From Hydractinia symbiolongicarpus (lineage: Eukaryota; Cnidaria; Hydrozoa; Anthoathecata; Hydractiniidae): a stretch of DNA of 64,000 bases. The position numbers and the translations under genes are program-made. This document shows positions 34,899 to 44,766 of this stretch, one piece after another. Numbering within the stretch: position 1 is the first letter of the stretch; every line of letters begins with the position of its first letter. The DNA lies in assembly GCF_029227915.1 (NCBI RefSeq), contig NC_079884.1, forward strand, positions 22,446,001-22,510,000, in the 5' to 3' direction. The notes beneath the pieces were generated by a model. That model was not told where the DNA came from. It was given only the letters and a program-made list of their open reading frames with translations, and made no database searches.

Positions 34899-36720
34899 TA
34901 CACCTGCAAAAAAATCATGTAAATGCGATATACGTGAAAGAAAACTATTGAGCATGTGTACAAAGCTACTGCGCATCTGTATTGCTCATGTGTGCAGTTT
35001 GCGCGAATCTGCCAAAAAATCCATGTAAACAACGATTTTTCATTACGGTTTGATGTCTTTTAAATGCTAAAAACTTTTAAATGCTGTTTTTAAGTAGTTC
35101 ACAAGGAAATGTCCAACGTAAAACTTTCCTAAATTCATTTTCTAAGGGTTTTAAGCATAGAATTTCTAGTTCTTGGCTTGGCTTAATCAGCATAGGACAA
35201 CTTCAGTGCTTTGCGGTTTTTGTGAAGAGAATGTTTATAGGATGAGGTTTTATACTGGGTCTAATTTTGGTCTCAGAAAAGCGAGTATCTCTAAATTTTC
35301 TAAGTATCTAAATTTTAAAATTCGTCTTCTTTAATATTATATAAACTCTTTCGATGTTAGATTCACGTATATGGTAAATGTTAATTGGCAATAATTACAA
35401 CAGAGATCTGACGTAAGTTATTCTTAAATGCAATTTAAAAAAAAACAACGGCCGTTTTTTCTAAACGCTATGTATTTTTAAACTATGGGCCCAAAATTTT
35501 AATTTTTCGCATATAATTTGACGAGTATTAATTTTCTCATATTTTTCTGTATCAGAAATTACAACACTATTTACTTAATTTTTTTTTTTAGAATTAGTGA
35601 TTATAACAATTTTATTTTTTAAATGTCTGTAGAGAGCTTTTTTTAACTGAAGACCATCGCACGTTACGGATATTGTGTCTTTCCAAACGAACTTCGAGTT
35701 TCTGTTCAATTTACCCACCGGGTATGTGAAACAGTATAATTATATAAAACATAATAATTCGTTTTAATAATAATAGTGTTATAATTTGCTCAGTTTCTGA
35801 ATTATATGAACAAATGAAGCGAAACAAGGTGAGATGGTAAACAAACGCTAAGCTTTCAGTTGATGGAACTACCTACGATAGTTGGCTACCCCTTGAAGTC
35901 GCCTCGAATGTACGGGAATTTTGTCTAAAAGTTAGATTTGAGCTTCAAGTCATGGCTACCCCTTGCAGTCGCCTCGAATGTACCGGAATTTTGTCTAAAA
36001 GTTAGATTTGAGCTTCAAGTCATAGTGAAAGTAGGGCACCGGACTGAGAAATTTGTTTGAAATACCAAACGTTTAAACAAGCAGTTTCGTAGCTTTCGAA
36101 ATATACTGTACATACAACTTTTTTATGACATTGTATATTTAGATTTTATGACGATTTTATTTTGTATCTTCTATTTCTTCACAAATTAAGTATGCTTTTA
36201 TTACCTGAGCCAATTTGTTGTCTTGTGATTATTTATCAGGGATTTGGAAAGGCTGGTTCACACACGCCAATAACGCCCGTAGTGAACGATGTTTAAAAAC
36301 GATAAATTTTTTTAAAAATGTGAACACTTTTCCTTCGTTTAAAACTTAACAGAGTTGCGCGATAGAACTCATCGCTTATACCTAAAACATTGGCAGAATT
36401 AGTGTTGGAAAAAAAGAATGAAAGAAAAAGTTCTTAAGCGTAGTGTTCCGACGAAAAGACTCCGCGAAGTAAACTTCTTTATATTGTATTTCGTTCACGC
36501 GTATGTTAGATAGTTCTCCGGTAGCTACTGCTATGCTCCACCGCACAACCGCTGGTGAGAGTAAAATCGACTACTGTCATCAGTCCTCGTTGAGAGACTG
36601 ATCAGTAAGGACTAGAGGAAAGATATTGCGTCGAAAAAGGCGACAGAAATCGATTCACGTATCGTACGTTCTATTGTTTCAAGTTCTTTGCAAGTGAAAA
36701 ACAGGTCTGGATAGCGGAGC
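34899..36720. other. Spacer with local tandem duplication; GC-richer near the right end
   Basis: Mostly AT-rich and non-coding. From about 36420 to 36720 composition becomes more balanced without ORFs, as expected for a 5' UTR or promoter region of a following gene. Confidence 0.35.
35884..36023. repeat. 70-bp tandem duplication (two copies)
   Basis: Unit 35884-35953 repeats at 35954-36023 with only a few differences (CTTGAAGTC/CTTGCAGTC and TACGGG/TACCGG). Recent local duplication. Confidence 0.9.
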
Positions 36721-36750
36721 ATGGCGATAATCTGCGTTATTTTAAAAATA
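36721..36750 (+). CDS. Possible first coding exon of an unidentified gene
   Basis: ATG at 36721 opens MAIICVILKI and runs directly into a consensus donor (ATA/GTAAGTG). The preceding 300 bases are GC-richer than the background. The hydrophobic peptide could start a signal sequence. No matching next exon was found, so this is weak. Confidence 0.25.
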
Positions 36751-39129
36751 GTAAGTGTTATGTCTTAATTTGTATTTATTTGCGTTGTTTTGGTCTGTGT
36801 ATTTATTTATTATCTTTTTTGTAGCTTTGTATTGTATATCTCTGTGTGTTTGTCGAAGGTAGTTCAGAAGGTTTTCGAATAAATCGCATATTCTTTTTTC
36901 CACAAAACACGCAGTAAAAATTTGCTATATCTATGTAAAACGATAAAGGAACTGAAAAAGTATCCAGCATTTCTATGTGTTCCTTTTTTGTAAAATAATA
37001 TAACGCTGTCTGGGTCACAGGTTTCTTGAAAGTAGCTTGCACTCTAAATCTTCCCACAGGTTTAACCTTTTTTTATTTTTAGATAAACGCAAAAGCAGTA
37101 ACAAAACCAATCCTTTTCGGCGAAAAGAGGATGCGGCAACATGGAAAAAATGTGAGCCGAATTCCACTTTCTGGTACTTTTAGTTGCACGTCGTTCTACA
37201 AAACTCATCGTTCGCCACTGCTCACTATCATTGTTACCGGTACCGTGAACATGTAACGCATGCTAGGGATTGGAAAATTATCACATTTATACGAAAATAA
37301 CTTCAATGAGAATTAATACCCAATGTGAAATGAAGTTGAGTGAATGGGTAAAGCAGAATAAATTCTATCTATGAAATTTTATCGTCACATTAACACAAAG
37401 AATAATTTTTTTTATCTGATCTCGCTTATATTCCACAACCTGTAAAAATTAAATAAGCAATCCCCACATCTTTCAAACATTTGATGAAAGAAAAATGTAG
37501 GAAGTTGACCTGTTTTATTTTTATAGAGAACTGAGACAAATTCAATGTCAACACGATTGGCACATGTAGTAGAGAGGAAAAAAATATTTCACCAAGTGCG
37601 TGAACTACCTTTTTGTGGGAGCCATGTTAAAATATAATTGGTTTTTACGTAGATGACTTGCTAATGTTTCCCAATGTTTGCGAGAATTTTTTACCTGCTA
37701 ACACATTCTTGTAGGTAAAAAGGCAGGACATATAGGGTAAAATGGCCATTTCGTACGCGCTTTTTGGGAAGCACAAAATCCGGAAGGCACTAAAACTTTA
37801 TTTTTTTTAAAAGAAATTTCACCTATTTTAAAGGAGAAGTAAGGAAAGAACTACATATATGTTTTAATATAATGAAAACATTCTAACATATCACGAAAAC
37901 AACATGGGATAAAAAATTCTAAATTTTATTATGTCCAAATTAGGTCCCCAAAAAGCCACAATTATTGAACAAAAGCCAAATTGGTTCGTACATATTATCA
38001 GCCAGGATTGTTAGGATGTGCATCCTTACTTCTTTGTCTCCCAAGAGAGATTATAATTTATCGCGAGGTTCGAACGATGAAGAAGACAAGTTAAATTCCA
38101 GTAGAACAACATCGTGGAAAAAATAATTTTCAACAATAACAACATGCGAAAGTAGGTAAACAAAAAAAACTTTGAGACTGTTTTTGTTTTGTTTTGCTAT
38201 CACAAAATAATGCGTCTGTTTACATCCCTGCGGACTTACGTCACACAAGTTAGTATTTTGCTGAACAGAAGGCTAATCGATACACTGTCATGGTGGCGAC
38301 CGTACGACTACTTTGACCTTAAATGTCTCGAGAACAAAAGCTCACAAATATAAAAAAATTAACACAGTTTATATTCACAATATAATGAACATTTTAAGCA
38401 CAACTTGTTATCAATCGTTAGTTCTCCTTTAAGCAAATATTTCGTTTTTGGATTTATTTGACTTCTGTGGCCTGTTGTTTATATAACCTACTAACAGAAA
38501 TGAGTGCGCGTGCCCATTGTTGTTATTGCAAAATCAAAACATTGCGTCGCACGGAAAATGATTCGTTTTGAACTGAAAGAGTTCAGCTCTTTTACCAGTC
38601 CATTAAGGCTCTGGTTACAAAGCATGACAAAACATGACAGAAAATGGCAGAAGTTAAAAGCTTAGCTAGCTACTTTTAGAAAACTGTTCCGGGATTTTCA
38701 AAAAGGGAAGTTTGCAAAAAATTTCAGTAAGCCATTTAACGATGGAGCCTGCTTCAAGTTTTTTACGAAAAGAAGACAACAATAACGCAACAGCTAGTAA
38801 AACAAAAAATATTCTGAAAAAATTACCCGGAAACTCGTTTGGAATTTGGAACTTTCGCAAAATGCATTACAAAAATAGCAAAACTGTCTGATCTTAACAA
38901 GAACGTAAATTTACAAGTTTTAACAAGATCGAAGACCCAATACAACTGACCCAACCTGGCGCTAAATTTGCTAAAATATGCCCTCAATAAACAAAAAATA
39001 ATAGTTGAAAAACAAATGCAATCCCAATGTATTTTCAATCCTATATTCCTAAAGATATATAAATTCGTGCAAATAGTCAATTTGGTGTATAGGGTCCTTC
39101 TTTTCTTGTCTGTCAGTGCGCGCGCATAT
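36751..39129. other. Spacer with one possible MITE
   Basis: No gene recognised. TTAAAGGAGAA at 37829-37840 is inverted at 38420-38432, bounding about 600 bases that may be a MITE; this rests on short ends only. Confidence 0.35.
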
Positions 39130-39256
39130 ACTACTATATAGGAGGCATGATGAGTACAGTAACACTTCTTTGACACTTTTTGACGATCAAACCCTTATTA
39201 AAAAACGCTCCCTCGACACCCCTCAAAAAACTTGTGACGTCACAGATTTTATCATA
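39130..39256. repeat. Left terminal inverted repeat of the 5.2 kb element
   Basis: Begins ACTACTATATAGGAGGCAT and contains TGTGACGTCACAGA, a palindromic CRE-like octamer (TGACGTCA). Matches 44226-44352 inverted. Confidence 0.9.
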
Positions 39257-39257
39257 G

Positions 39258-40169
39258 GGGGAGCTACTAAAATCAAAGGTCGACGATCTTTACGCACACC
39301 TTGGTGAGGAGCTGGGGCAGCCAATCGCGAAATATTACAACGAGTTTGAGGCACGAGGAAACCAGCTTCTTTTTGATGGCATAGAGATCACGAAAAGGAA
39401 TGGTGAATTGAGGAGCGTTGCCGAGATACGGAGGAGGTTAGGTACAAATTGCTTGCGAGCCATGGGGTTTACCGACTATATTACACCAAACAAAGGCAGT
39501 AAAGCAATGGCTCAGAAACTCATTAACGAGATTGTTCACGTTGAAGAGAAGGCCGATGATATCGAAATGGTGCCGCTGCTCGTCCTTGATAAAACGGAGA
39601 GCCTGTTTGAAGAGACTCCCCTTGGCGGCAGCGAAGCCTTCACAGAGCGTGAAAGAAGAGGGCTCAACCTCGAACTTCAAACGCTAAGGGGGTAACCTGA
39701 AGCACTTGAAAAGCAAGATGATCTTCTACGACAGCGAGATCGCCAAAGCAGAAGCCAAGGTGAAAAGGTTTGAGACGAAGAAAGTTACATCTGGAGTATC
39801 TGAGGAACCATCTGGAACGAAGACATTGCAAAGGCTAGGGAAGATCTAGAACGAGTCCAAGATCAAAAGGAAGCAGTACGAGAAGCACACGGTTTACTAT
39901 CATCTGACACTCAGAGCCAACTGATAGCAATTAAGGAAACGCTGATGAAAATCGCAGAAGGCGATAAATCTCTGGTTGAAAAGCTTAGAATCCTGTTCAA
40001 GGAGCAAGGGATTACTATAGCAAGCATTGTTTCCGCTGTTGGCTTGCTCATATCCACCATTGTGCTTGCAGTTACAGGTGGTGGTGTAGCCAAGCACCTA
40101 TACATGGTGATCGCTGCCGCTGCTGCTCTTGTTGTGGCATATGTTGGGAAGAGAGCCAAACTATCGTAA
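39258..40169 (+). pseudogene. Coiled-coil protein with two C-terminal membrane segments (frameshifted)
   Basis: Opening frame from 39258: VDDLYAHLGEELG, then EIRRRLGTNCLRAMGF, then a Glu/Arg-rich region. A stop at 39693-39695 follows a GGGGG run; reading with one base fewer the frame continues (HLKSKMIFYDSE and a coiled coil). A second shift near 39815 leads to AKAREDLERVQDQ, LMKIAEGDKSLVEKL and ITIASIVSAVGLLISTIVLA, then a second hydrophobic stretch ending YVGKRAKLS. So it was one protein of about 300 residues with a coiled-coil body and a two-helix anchor, now broken twice. No ATG is present at the start of the open frame; the usual first codon may lie in the mutated segment. I recall this as a recurrent cnidarian repeat-encoded family without known function. 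Confidence 0.65.
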
Positions 40170-40210
40170 ATATTAGTCTAATGTGTTGATCAAAACACAT
40201 TAGACTTTTT

Positions 40211-41414
40211 TTATTTCTTCAACCAAATGTACAGTAAAATAACTACTCCCGTCGTAATCAATGTGGCCTTGGTGTCATCGTGGTTTTCAGCCTCTATTGC
40301 TAGCGTAGTCTGCGTCTCCACCCTGTGCTTCTCATGTTTAGAGATCACGTGGCCCACCTGTGGTAGACGATGTTTAGGGATCACGTGGCTCACCTGTTGA
40401 GGCCGGCGCTTAATATCAACAATGATGTCAGCCTGCTTCGCGTTAATCTTCGGATTTATACCGATTGAAAAATAATCTTTGCTAATCAAAATTTTACTCG
40501 TGAAATTCACAACATTTCCAATATATAGGCTCATGTCACTTGGGATCATATAGACGCCATGAGCAACACTAAAATCCACCTTGGACCAAGCATATTTCAG
40601 CACATTTTGAAATTCGGCAATTTCCTCACTCGTGTCGCTAGGTCTAATTATCACGTCCTCAAATGTCGTCAAGTACAGGCGTTGAGCATCAGTTGCGCTG
40701 CCTTGGTTTCCAATGATTCCAGATCTTTCATTTTCCTGGCTTTCGAGAATTAGGTAGGCATGGAAGCGCACGCTTTGGGATAACCGTAACCTGAGGCCCT
40801 GGGATTTTTCAATGATCCAGCGATTCCACGAGTCCTCGTTAAGGTAGCTACGACCCGAACCAGGATAATCTTAGCGATGAAGTTGCCAACTACTGAAGAT
40901 GGTTTCGTTTCTCCACTCCTTTCTCACCGCCAGATACTCCAAACTCGCGAGCCAGTTGCTGGAGTTTTTGTTTGTTGAAGGGGTTGTTTAGATGTCGAGA
41001 TCCAACTGAGCCCGGTAGAGAAATGTTAAGCTCCGATAGAATTTTACGGATTTGGAAATAGGCGTGATCTCGATACACGGTACGAACCATAAGTAACTCG
41101 GAGGTAAGATGCTGAATGGAAATACCGCAAGCAGATGTTGCACAGTAGGTAGCAAAATTAAGTTGAGTGGACCAGAGACTGAAAGGGTAGCTGTTCCACT
41201 CCTTCACTAGCCCGCTAGTGCCAGAATGGAATTCATAGTCGACAAAGATGTCTGGAAATTTCACCCTGAACGAGGACCCTTGAGCATCAATAACGATGTT
41301 CTGCACTAAAAGGTCATCCCCCTTAAGTCTCTCCAAATATCTCCCATGGTTGGGTGCATACTTTGCTTTCGGGTTGTATGAGTAAATGCTCATCATTTCT
41401 TTAAGAATAAACAT
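40211..41414 (-). pseudogene. Putative capsid-like protein of the 5.2 kb element (frameshift plus stop)
   Basis: Minus strand. N-terminal part (41414-40890): SIYSYNPKAKYAPNHGRYLE, then FPDIFVDYEFHSGTSGLVKE, LNFATYCATSACGISIQHL and VYRDHAYFQIRKIL. A frameshift near 40910 and a TAA near 40872 interrupt it. It then continues open, with LNEDSWNRWIIE, followed by 40771-40211 with GNQGSATDAQRLYL, KYAWSKVDFSVAHGVYM and a C-terminal hydrophobic anchor (LITTGVVILLYIWL). The ATSACG...HL and R-R-I-L signatures recur in an abundant cnidarian element family that I believe to be structural. 'Capsid-like' is a working label, not shown by sequence. A more likely initiator is one of the two Met codons at ~41393-41398. 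Confidence 0.55.
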
Positions 41415-42006
41415 GAAGCAACTCTACATCACTAACATCGAGAGGCCTACGATTTTTGACGATTACTTAGGGCAGGATACGAGGATTGCTCTGAAGTCGA
41501 TTAGTGTTCGACCTACGTGGCTGAATATTTACAGTAACAACGACTTCACCATCCGTAAGGTGGGTTCTAATCAGGAGGAACTCCGAATTGAAATCATGAA
41601 CGACTTGTACAGAATCGAGGATTTAGCGACCATTGTCAACATTGAAGCACAGGGTAGGATCCAACTGTTTGTCTTGAAAAATGGACTCTGCAGGCTCCGT
41701 GTGAATGACGGGTACATAGTTGTGATTCACAGAGCATTGCAGGAGCTTTTGGGCCTACCCTATGATCCTAGTAAGAAGTACTACACGAGTGGTGACTACG
41801 ATGCAGTCTATAGGACTGACGTATACCATCGGCTGAGACTTGTTAGCCCTCAGTTAGATGAGGATGATTGCTTACTAAATGGGAAGAAATCAAAATTTTT
41901 TGCTTTGCTTCCCACCGAAGAGTTAAACGAATGGGGAATCATGCTTACATGCAGTTTTGACACTCCAATCTACCTTCCTTTAAGAGGCTCAACAGAAAGA
42001 CTGTAG
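41413..42006 (+). CDS. Intact ORF of the 5.2 kb element (198 codons), structural-protein-like
   Basis: Starts MKQLYITNIERPTIFDDY at 41413 and ends at 42006 with no interruption. The pattern, with TRIALKSISVRPTWLNIY near the N-terminus, RIEIMNDLYRIEDL in the middle, RALQELLGLPYD, then RLRLVSPQLDED, resembles a class of element proteins in invertebrate genomes that open with a 'response' strand (xxLALxxFxxYNSIxNI) and a G-x-Y-x-x-x-x-I segment. The function of that class is unknown; a virion component is a common guess. Divergent neighbour: the start codon at 41412-41414 on the other strand overlaps this ATG, so the two genes probably share a promoter region or the upstream gene starts later. 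It is the only unbroken gene in the element. Confidence 0.6.
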   Translation: MKQLYITNIERPTIFDDYLGQDTRIALKSISVRPTWLNIYSNNDFTIRKVGSNQEELRIEIMNDLYRIEDLATIVNIEAQGRIQLFVLKNGLCRLRVNDGYIVVIHRALQELLGLPYDPSKKYYTSGDYDAVYRTDVYHRLRLVSPQLDEDDCLLNGKKSKFFALLPTEELNEWGIMLTCSFDTPIYLPLRGSTERL

Positions 42007-42084
42007 TTCATGCTAACAGACGGGCATCATCATGAAAAAAATGTTTCGTTCGTCGGAATTACGATGCATTTACTCATAGAATAA

Positions 42085-42742
42085 ATGGCTGGTACAATGA
42101 ACCTTTACCCAACTTTGCCGCCAAGTGCGCTTGAGCACGATAGTATACACGAAAATCAGGTCTACAGACTAAAAAAGATCGAAGAAATCGAGATCTTCTT
42201 CCGAGAAGAGATCAAAGAGAGAGAAACACTCTACAAAAGCTTTTGGGGGATGTGGCTTCGCTATGCTGATCTTGGTATGATTGTTTTTACTGTCATCACC
42301 TCCGCAGCAGGTACTGCCACGCTTGCAACCGGATTCGGAGCCCCCATAGCAATTGGTTTTGAAGCATCTGCTGATCATGGTATGATCGCAGTAGGCATAG
42401 GGCAAGTAGGTTTGAAGAATGCTTCCAAACGGATACAGTATAAGGTGCACAAACATGAGTGCATCAAACTCCTAGCTGAATCAAAGCTAGACACTGTCTA
42501 CAATAAGATCTCTAGAGCGATCGAAGATGGTACAATTTCAGACGATGAGTTGGTTTAAGTGGATCATCTAGGAAAAACAACGCTACATGATGCTCAAGGA
42601 GCAGATCCGACAAGGAACGAAAAAAGCTGTGAATTCCATCAACGAGAATGAACGCGCAGAGTTGCTGGCACAAGCAAAGCAAGAAGCCAAAGATGAACTT
42701 TTGAAAAAACTACAATCTGCAAAGTATTTCAGCGGTACTTAG
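42085..42742 (+). pseudogene. Small membrane protein of the 5.2 kb element (frameshifted C-terminus)
   Basis: The frame starts MAGTMNLYPTLPPSALEHD. It has an acidic helix (EEIEIFFREEIKERE), a Gly/Ala-rich hydrophobic segment (FTVITSAAGTATLATGFGAP), a second one (MIAVGIGQVGLKNAS) and ends at 42558 after AIEDGTISDDE. The family normally continues with a Glu/Lys helix; here that helix (KQRYMMLKEQIRQG) is found in another frame beyond a TAG, ending 42742. Probably a glycine-zipper-type membrane protein. Broken by one shift and one stop. Confidence 0.55.
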
Positions 42743-42861
42743 ATTCCTCGCCTGCCTATTCAATCTGAGTTTTATAAGCTACAAAACTACAGCTTCGTGC
42801 CTTACCTGCGCGTATATTGGTACTCATAATCGATCTGGCAACTGATCACTTCTCCCGTATC

Positions 42862-43050
42862 TTAATCTATGAGCAAGTCGTCATCATGTACGACAAGTCG
42901 CTGTTTTAAAGCGAGATCCCTCAAATATTGTTCAAGATTTTTCTCCCATGCAATTTTAGCACAAAGCTCGCAGTAAGGACCGTCTGTTTGTGTTGAAACA
43001 TCTTTGTACTTAGCTTTGCGAATTGCCTCAACAAGAGCATGCTTATTCAT
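42862..43050 (-). CDS. Short ORF of the 5.2 kb element
   Basis: MNKHALVEAIRKAKYKDVST, then YCELCAKIAWEKNLEQYL. One CxxC pair only. Well placed between neighbouring genes and of similar composition, so plausibly real. No family recognised. Confidence 0.4.
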   Translation of the reverse strand: MNKHALVEAIRKAKYKDVSTQTDGPYCELCAKIAWEKNLEQYLRDLALKQRLVVHDDDLLID

Positions 43051-43118
43051 CGTAGAGTAACGAGGAATATGCAGCGATTGTGCTTCTTTTCAAAGTGCGT
43101 TCATGTTTGTTTCCACAA

Positions 43119-44048
43119 TTACTCCATATCCCTTTTTTCATCTTCTGAAAAGCACCAGTCTATAACTCTGTCGGGATGCCAGGCTATCGGGGCTAGTTCA
43201 TCCTTAATTCTCCGCTTTCCGCTGGTGATAGTCATTAAGAATTTGAGGCTCAGTGTTCCTACTACACATTTCGTGAGTAACAAACCAGTCTGGAACATAC
43301 TTGAGTAGCCAGGGATCATCTTCAACCACCCTAGTATACATTTCCTGTGTCATGAGATGCTCTAGAACAAACTTGAGCATCCGGAGATACTCGTCAACGG
43401 CTTTCGTACACATCTCCTGAGTCATGAGATGATCTGGGACACACATGAACAAGCAGGGATCCTCTTCAAGAGCTCTGGTCCACATTTCCTGAGTAACAAA
43501 CCTATCAGGAACATCGTCGAGTAGCACAGGGTCCCGTTCAACCACCCTAGTGCAAATTTCCTGTGTCTTGAGATTGTCTGGGACATCCTCGAGTAGCCCG
43601 GGATCATCTTCAACCGCCCTAGTCCACATTTCCTGTGTCTTGAGATGGTCTGGGACACCCTTGAGTACCCAGGGCACCCATTCAACGGCTTTGTGCACAT
43701 TTCCTGTGTCATAAGATGCTCTGGAACATACTTGAGTAGCGAAAGATCCTCTTCAAGGACCTTATTGCACATTTCCTGTGGCATGAGATGCTCTGGAACA
43801 AACTTGAGCAACCGGGGATACTCGTCAACAGCTTTCGTGCACATTTCCAACGTTTTGAATTGATTTGGAAAAACCGAAAGCAGTCAAGGATCCTCTTCAA
43901 TGACCTTATTGCACATTTCCTGCGTCAAACGATGCTCTGGAACAAACTTTGACAAACAAGGATATTCTGCAAGAGCGTTGCGAGTTGCTGCTACTGGCGC
44001 TGATACAGTGCTGTATAGTTTGCTTATTGCATTCTTGAACCAACTCAT
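43119..44048 (-). pseudogene. DUF4116-type tandem-repeat protein (stop and frameshifts)
   Basis: Starts at an ATG at 44046-44048 (MSWFKNAISKLY). It then has about twelve repeats of ~23 residues of the type VPEHLMTQEMCTKAVDEYPR. A TGA stands where a Trp is expected in the second repeat (EEDP*LL, near 43888), and at least two frameshifts (about 43690 and 43280) break the array. The C-terminal end reads ELAPIAWHPDRV followed by DWCFSEDEK, the characteristic tail I associate with such repeat proteins. DUF4116 repeats are known from protists, algae, large DNA viruses and some cnidarians; function unknown. The repeats also make this locus prone to recombination. Confidence 0.7.
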
Positions 44049-44225
44049 TTCTCTTTACACATTTTGGGCTTTCGGATTTTTTCTGAAGTGAACAGAACTT
44101 TGAGTAGAGAATTCCCCCACTACTCAAAATCCCGTGGGATTTTGCCAGAGCAAAGGCTATCGCTCGTTGAAGGTTTTGCGCATGCGTCGAAAAAAGATCA
44201 CATGACTTGTTTTACTCATTTGAGG

Positions 44226-44352
44226 TATGATGAAATCTGTGACGTCACAAGTTTTTTTGAGGGGTGTCGAGGGAGCGTTTTTTAATAAGGGTTTGATCGT
44301 CAAAAGTGTCAAGGCAGTGTTACTGTACTCGTCATGCCTCCTATATAGTAGT
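44226..44352. repeat. Right terminal inverted repeat of the 5.2 kb element
   Basis: Reverse complement of 39130-39256, with the same TGACGTCA palindrome and CTATATAGTAG tip. Confidence 0.9.
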
Positions 44353-44766
44353 CAGATACAGAACTTTGTAAACATTCGCAACACATGTATTAAGTGGTGT
44401 TAAAGATAGCGTTTATTTATCCATTTATTTATACTAATTTTATTTCAAATATATTTTCATAATCAATAGTTTTGACTAGAGAATAAAAAAATCTAATTCT
44501 TAGAAATATATGGTGATAAAAGTTCGAAATACTGATAGATAATACCTTACCTAGCTTATCGTTTATCCAACCTCGTCCCCAGGACTATTTGCTTCTCAAC
44601 TGCGCTGCGCTTTCTGATAGTTCTAGCGAAATACGCCACGGTAAAAGGTGCTGGGGTCGAGCTTGATCGTTTATCCTGTCGCTACGGACGGAAAAATAGT
44701 GACCAGCGTTGTGACTAGAAAACAAGTCGAACCACCTCGTTCCTATGATGATTATTCTTTTTGACG
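44353..44766. other. Spacer containing a MITE end next to the BEL/Pao element
   Basis: AACCTCGTCCCCAGGACTA at 44571 is complementary to the sequence just after the BEL/Pao 3' LTR (TGAGAACGAGGTT at 49343-49355). The retroelement therefore appears to have landed inside a short inverted-repeat element. A further CCTCGTTCC occurs at 44737. Confidence 0.45.

Larger units (their letters stand above)
39130..44352. mobile_element. 5.2 kb TIR element carrying virus-like genes (Polinton/adintovirus-like relic, tentative)
   Basis: The 127 bases at 39130-39256 recur in reverse complement at 44226-44352 with few mismatches. The interior is clearly GC-richer than the host DNA and packed with ORFs on both strands: a coiled-coil membrane protein (+), a putative capsid-like protein (-), an intact 198-codon ORF (+), a small membrane protein (+), a short Cys-containing ORF (-) and a DUF4116-repeat protein (-). 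No DNA polymerase, integrase or packaging ATPase is visible, so this copy would be non-autonomous. I recall the same protein set as recurrent, poorly described families in cnidarian genomes. A link to virus-like DNA elements is inference. No clear target duplication was found. Confidence 0.7.

Noticed and set aside
39116-39307. 63-codon ORF across the left TIR
   Set aside because: It is a reading of the terminal repeat and has a mirror in the right TIR.
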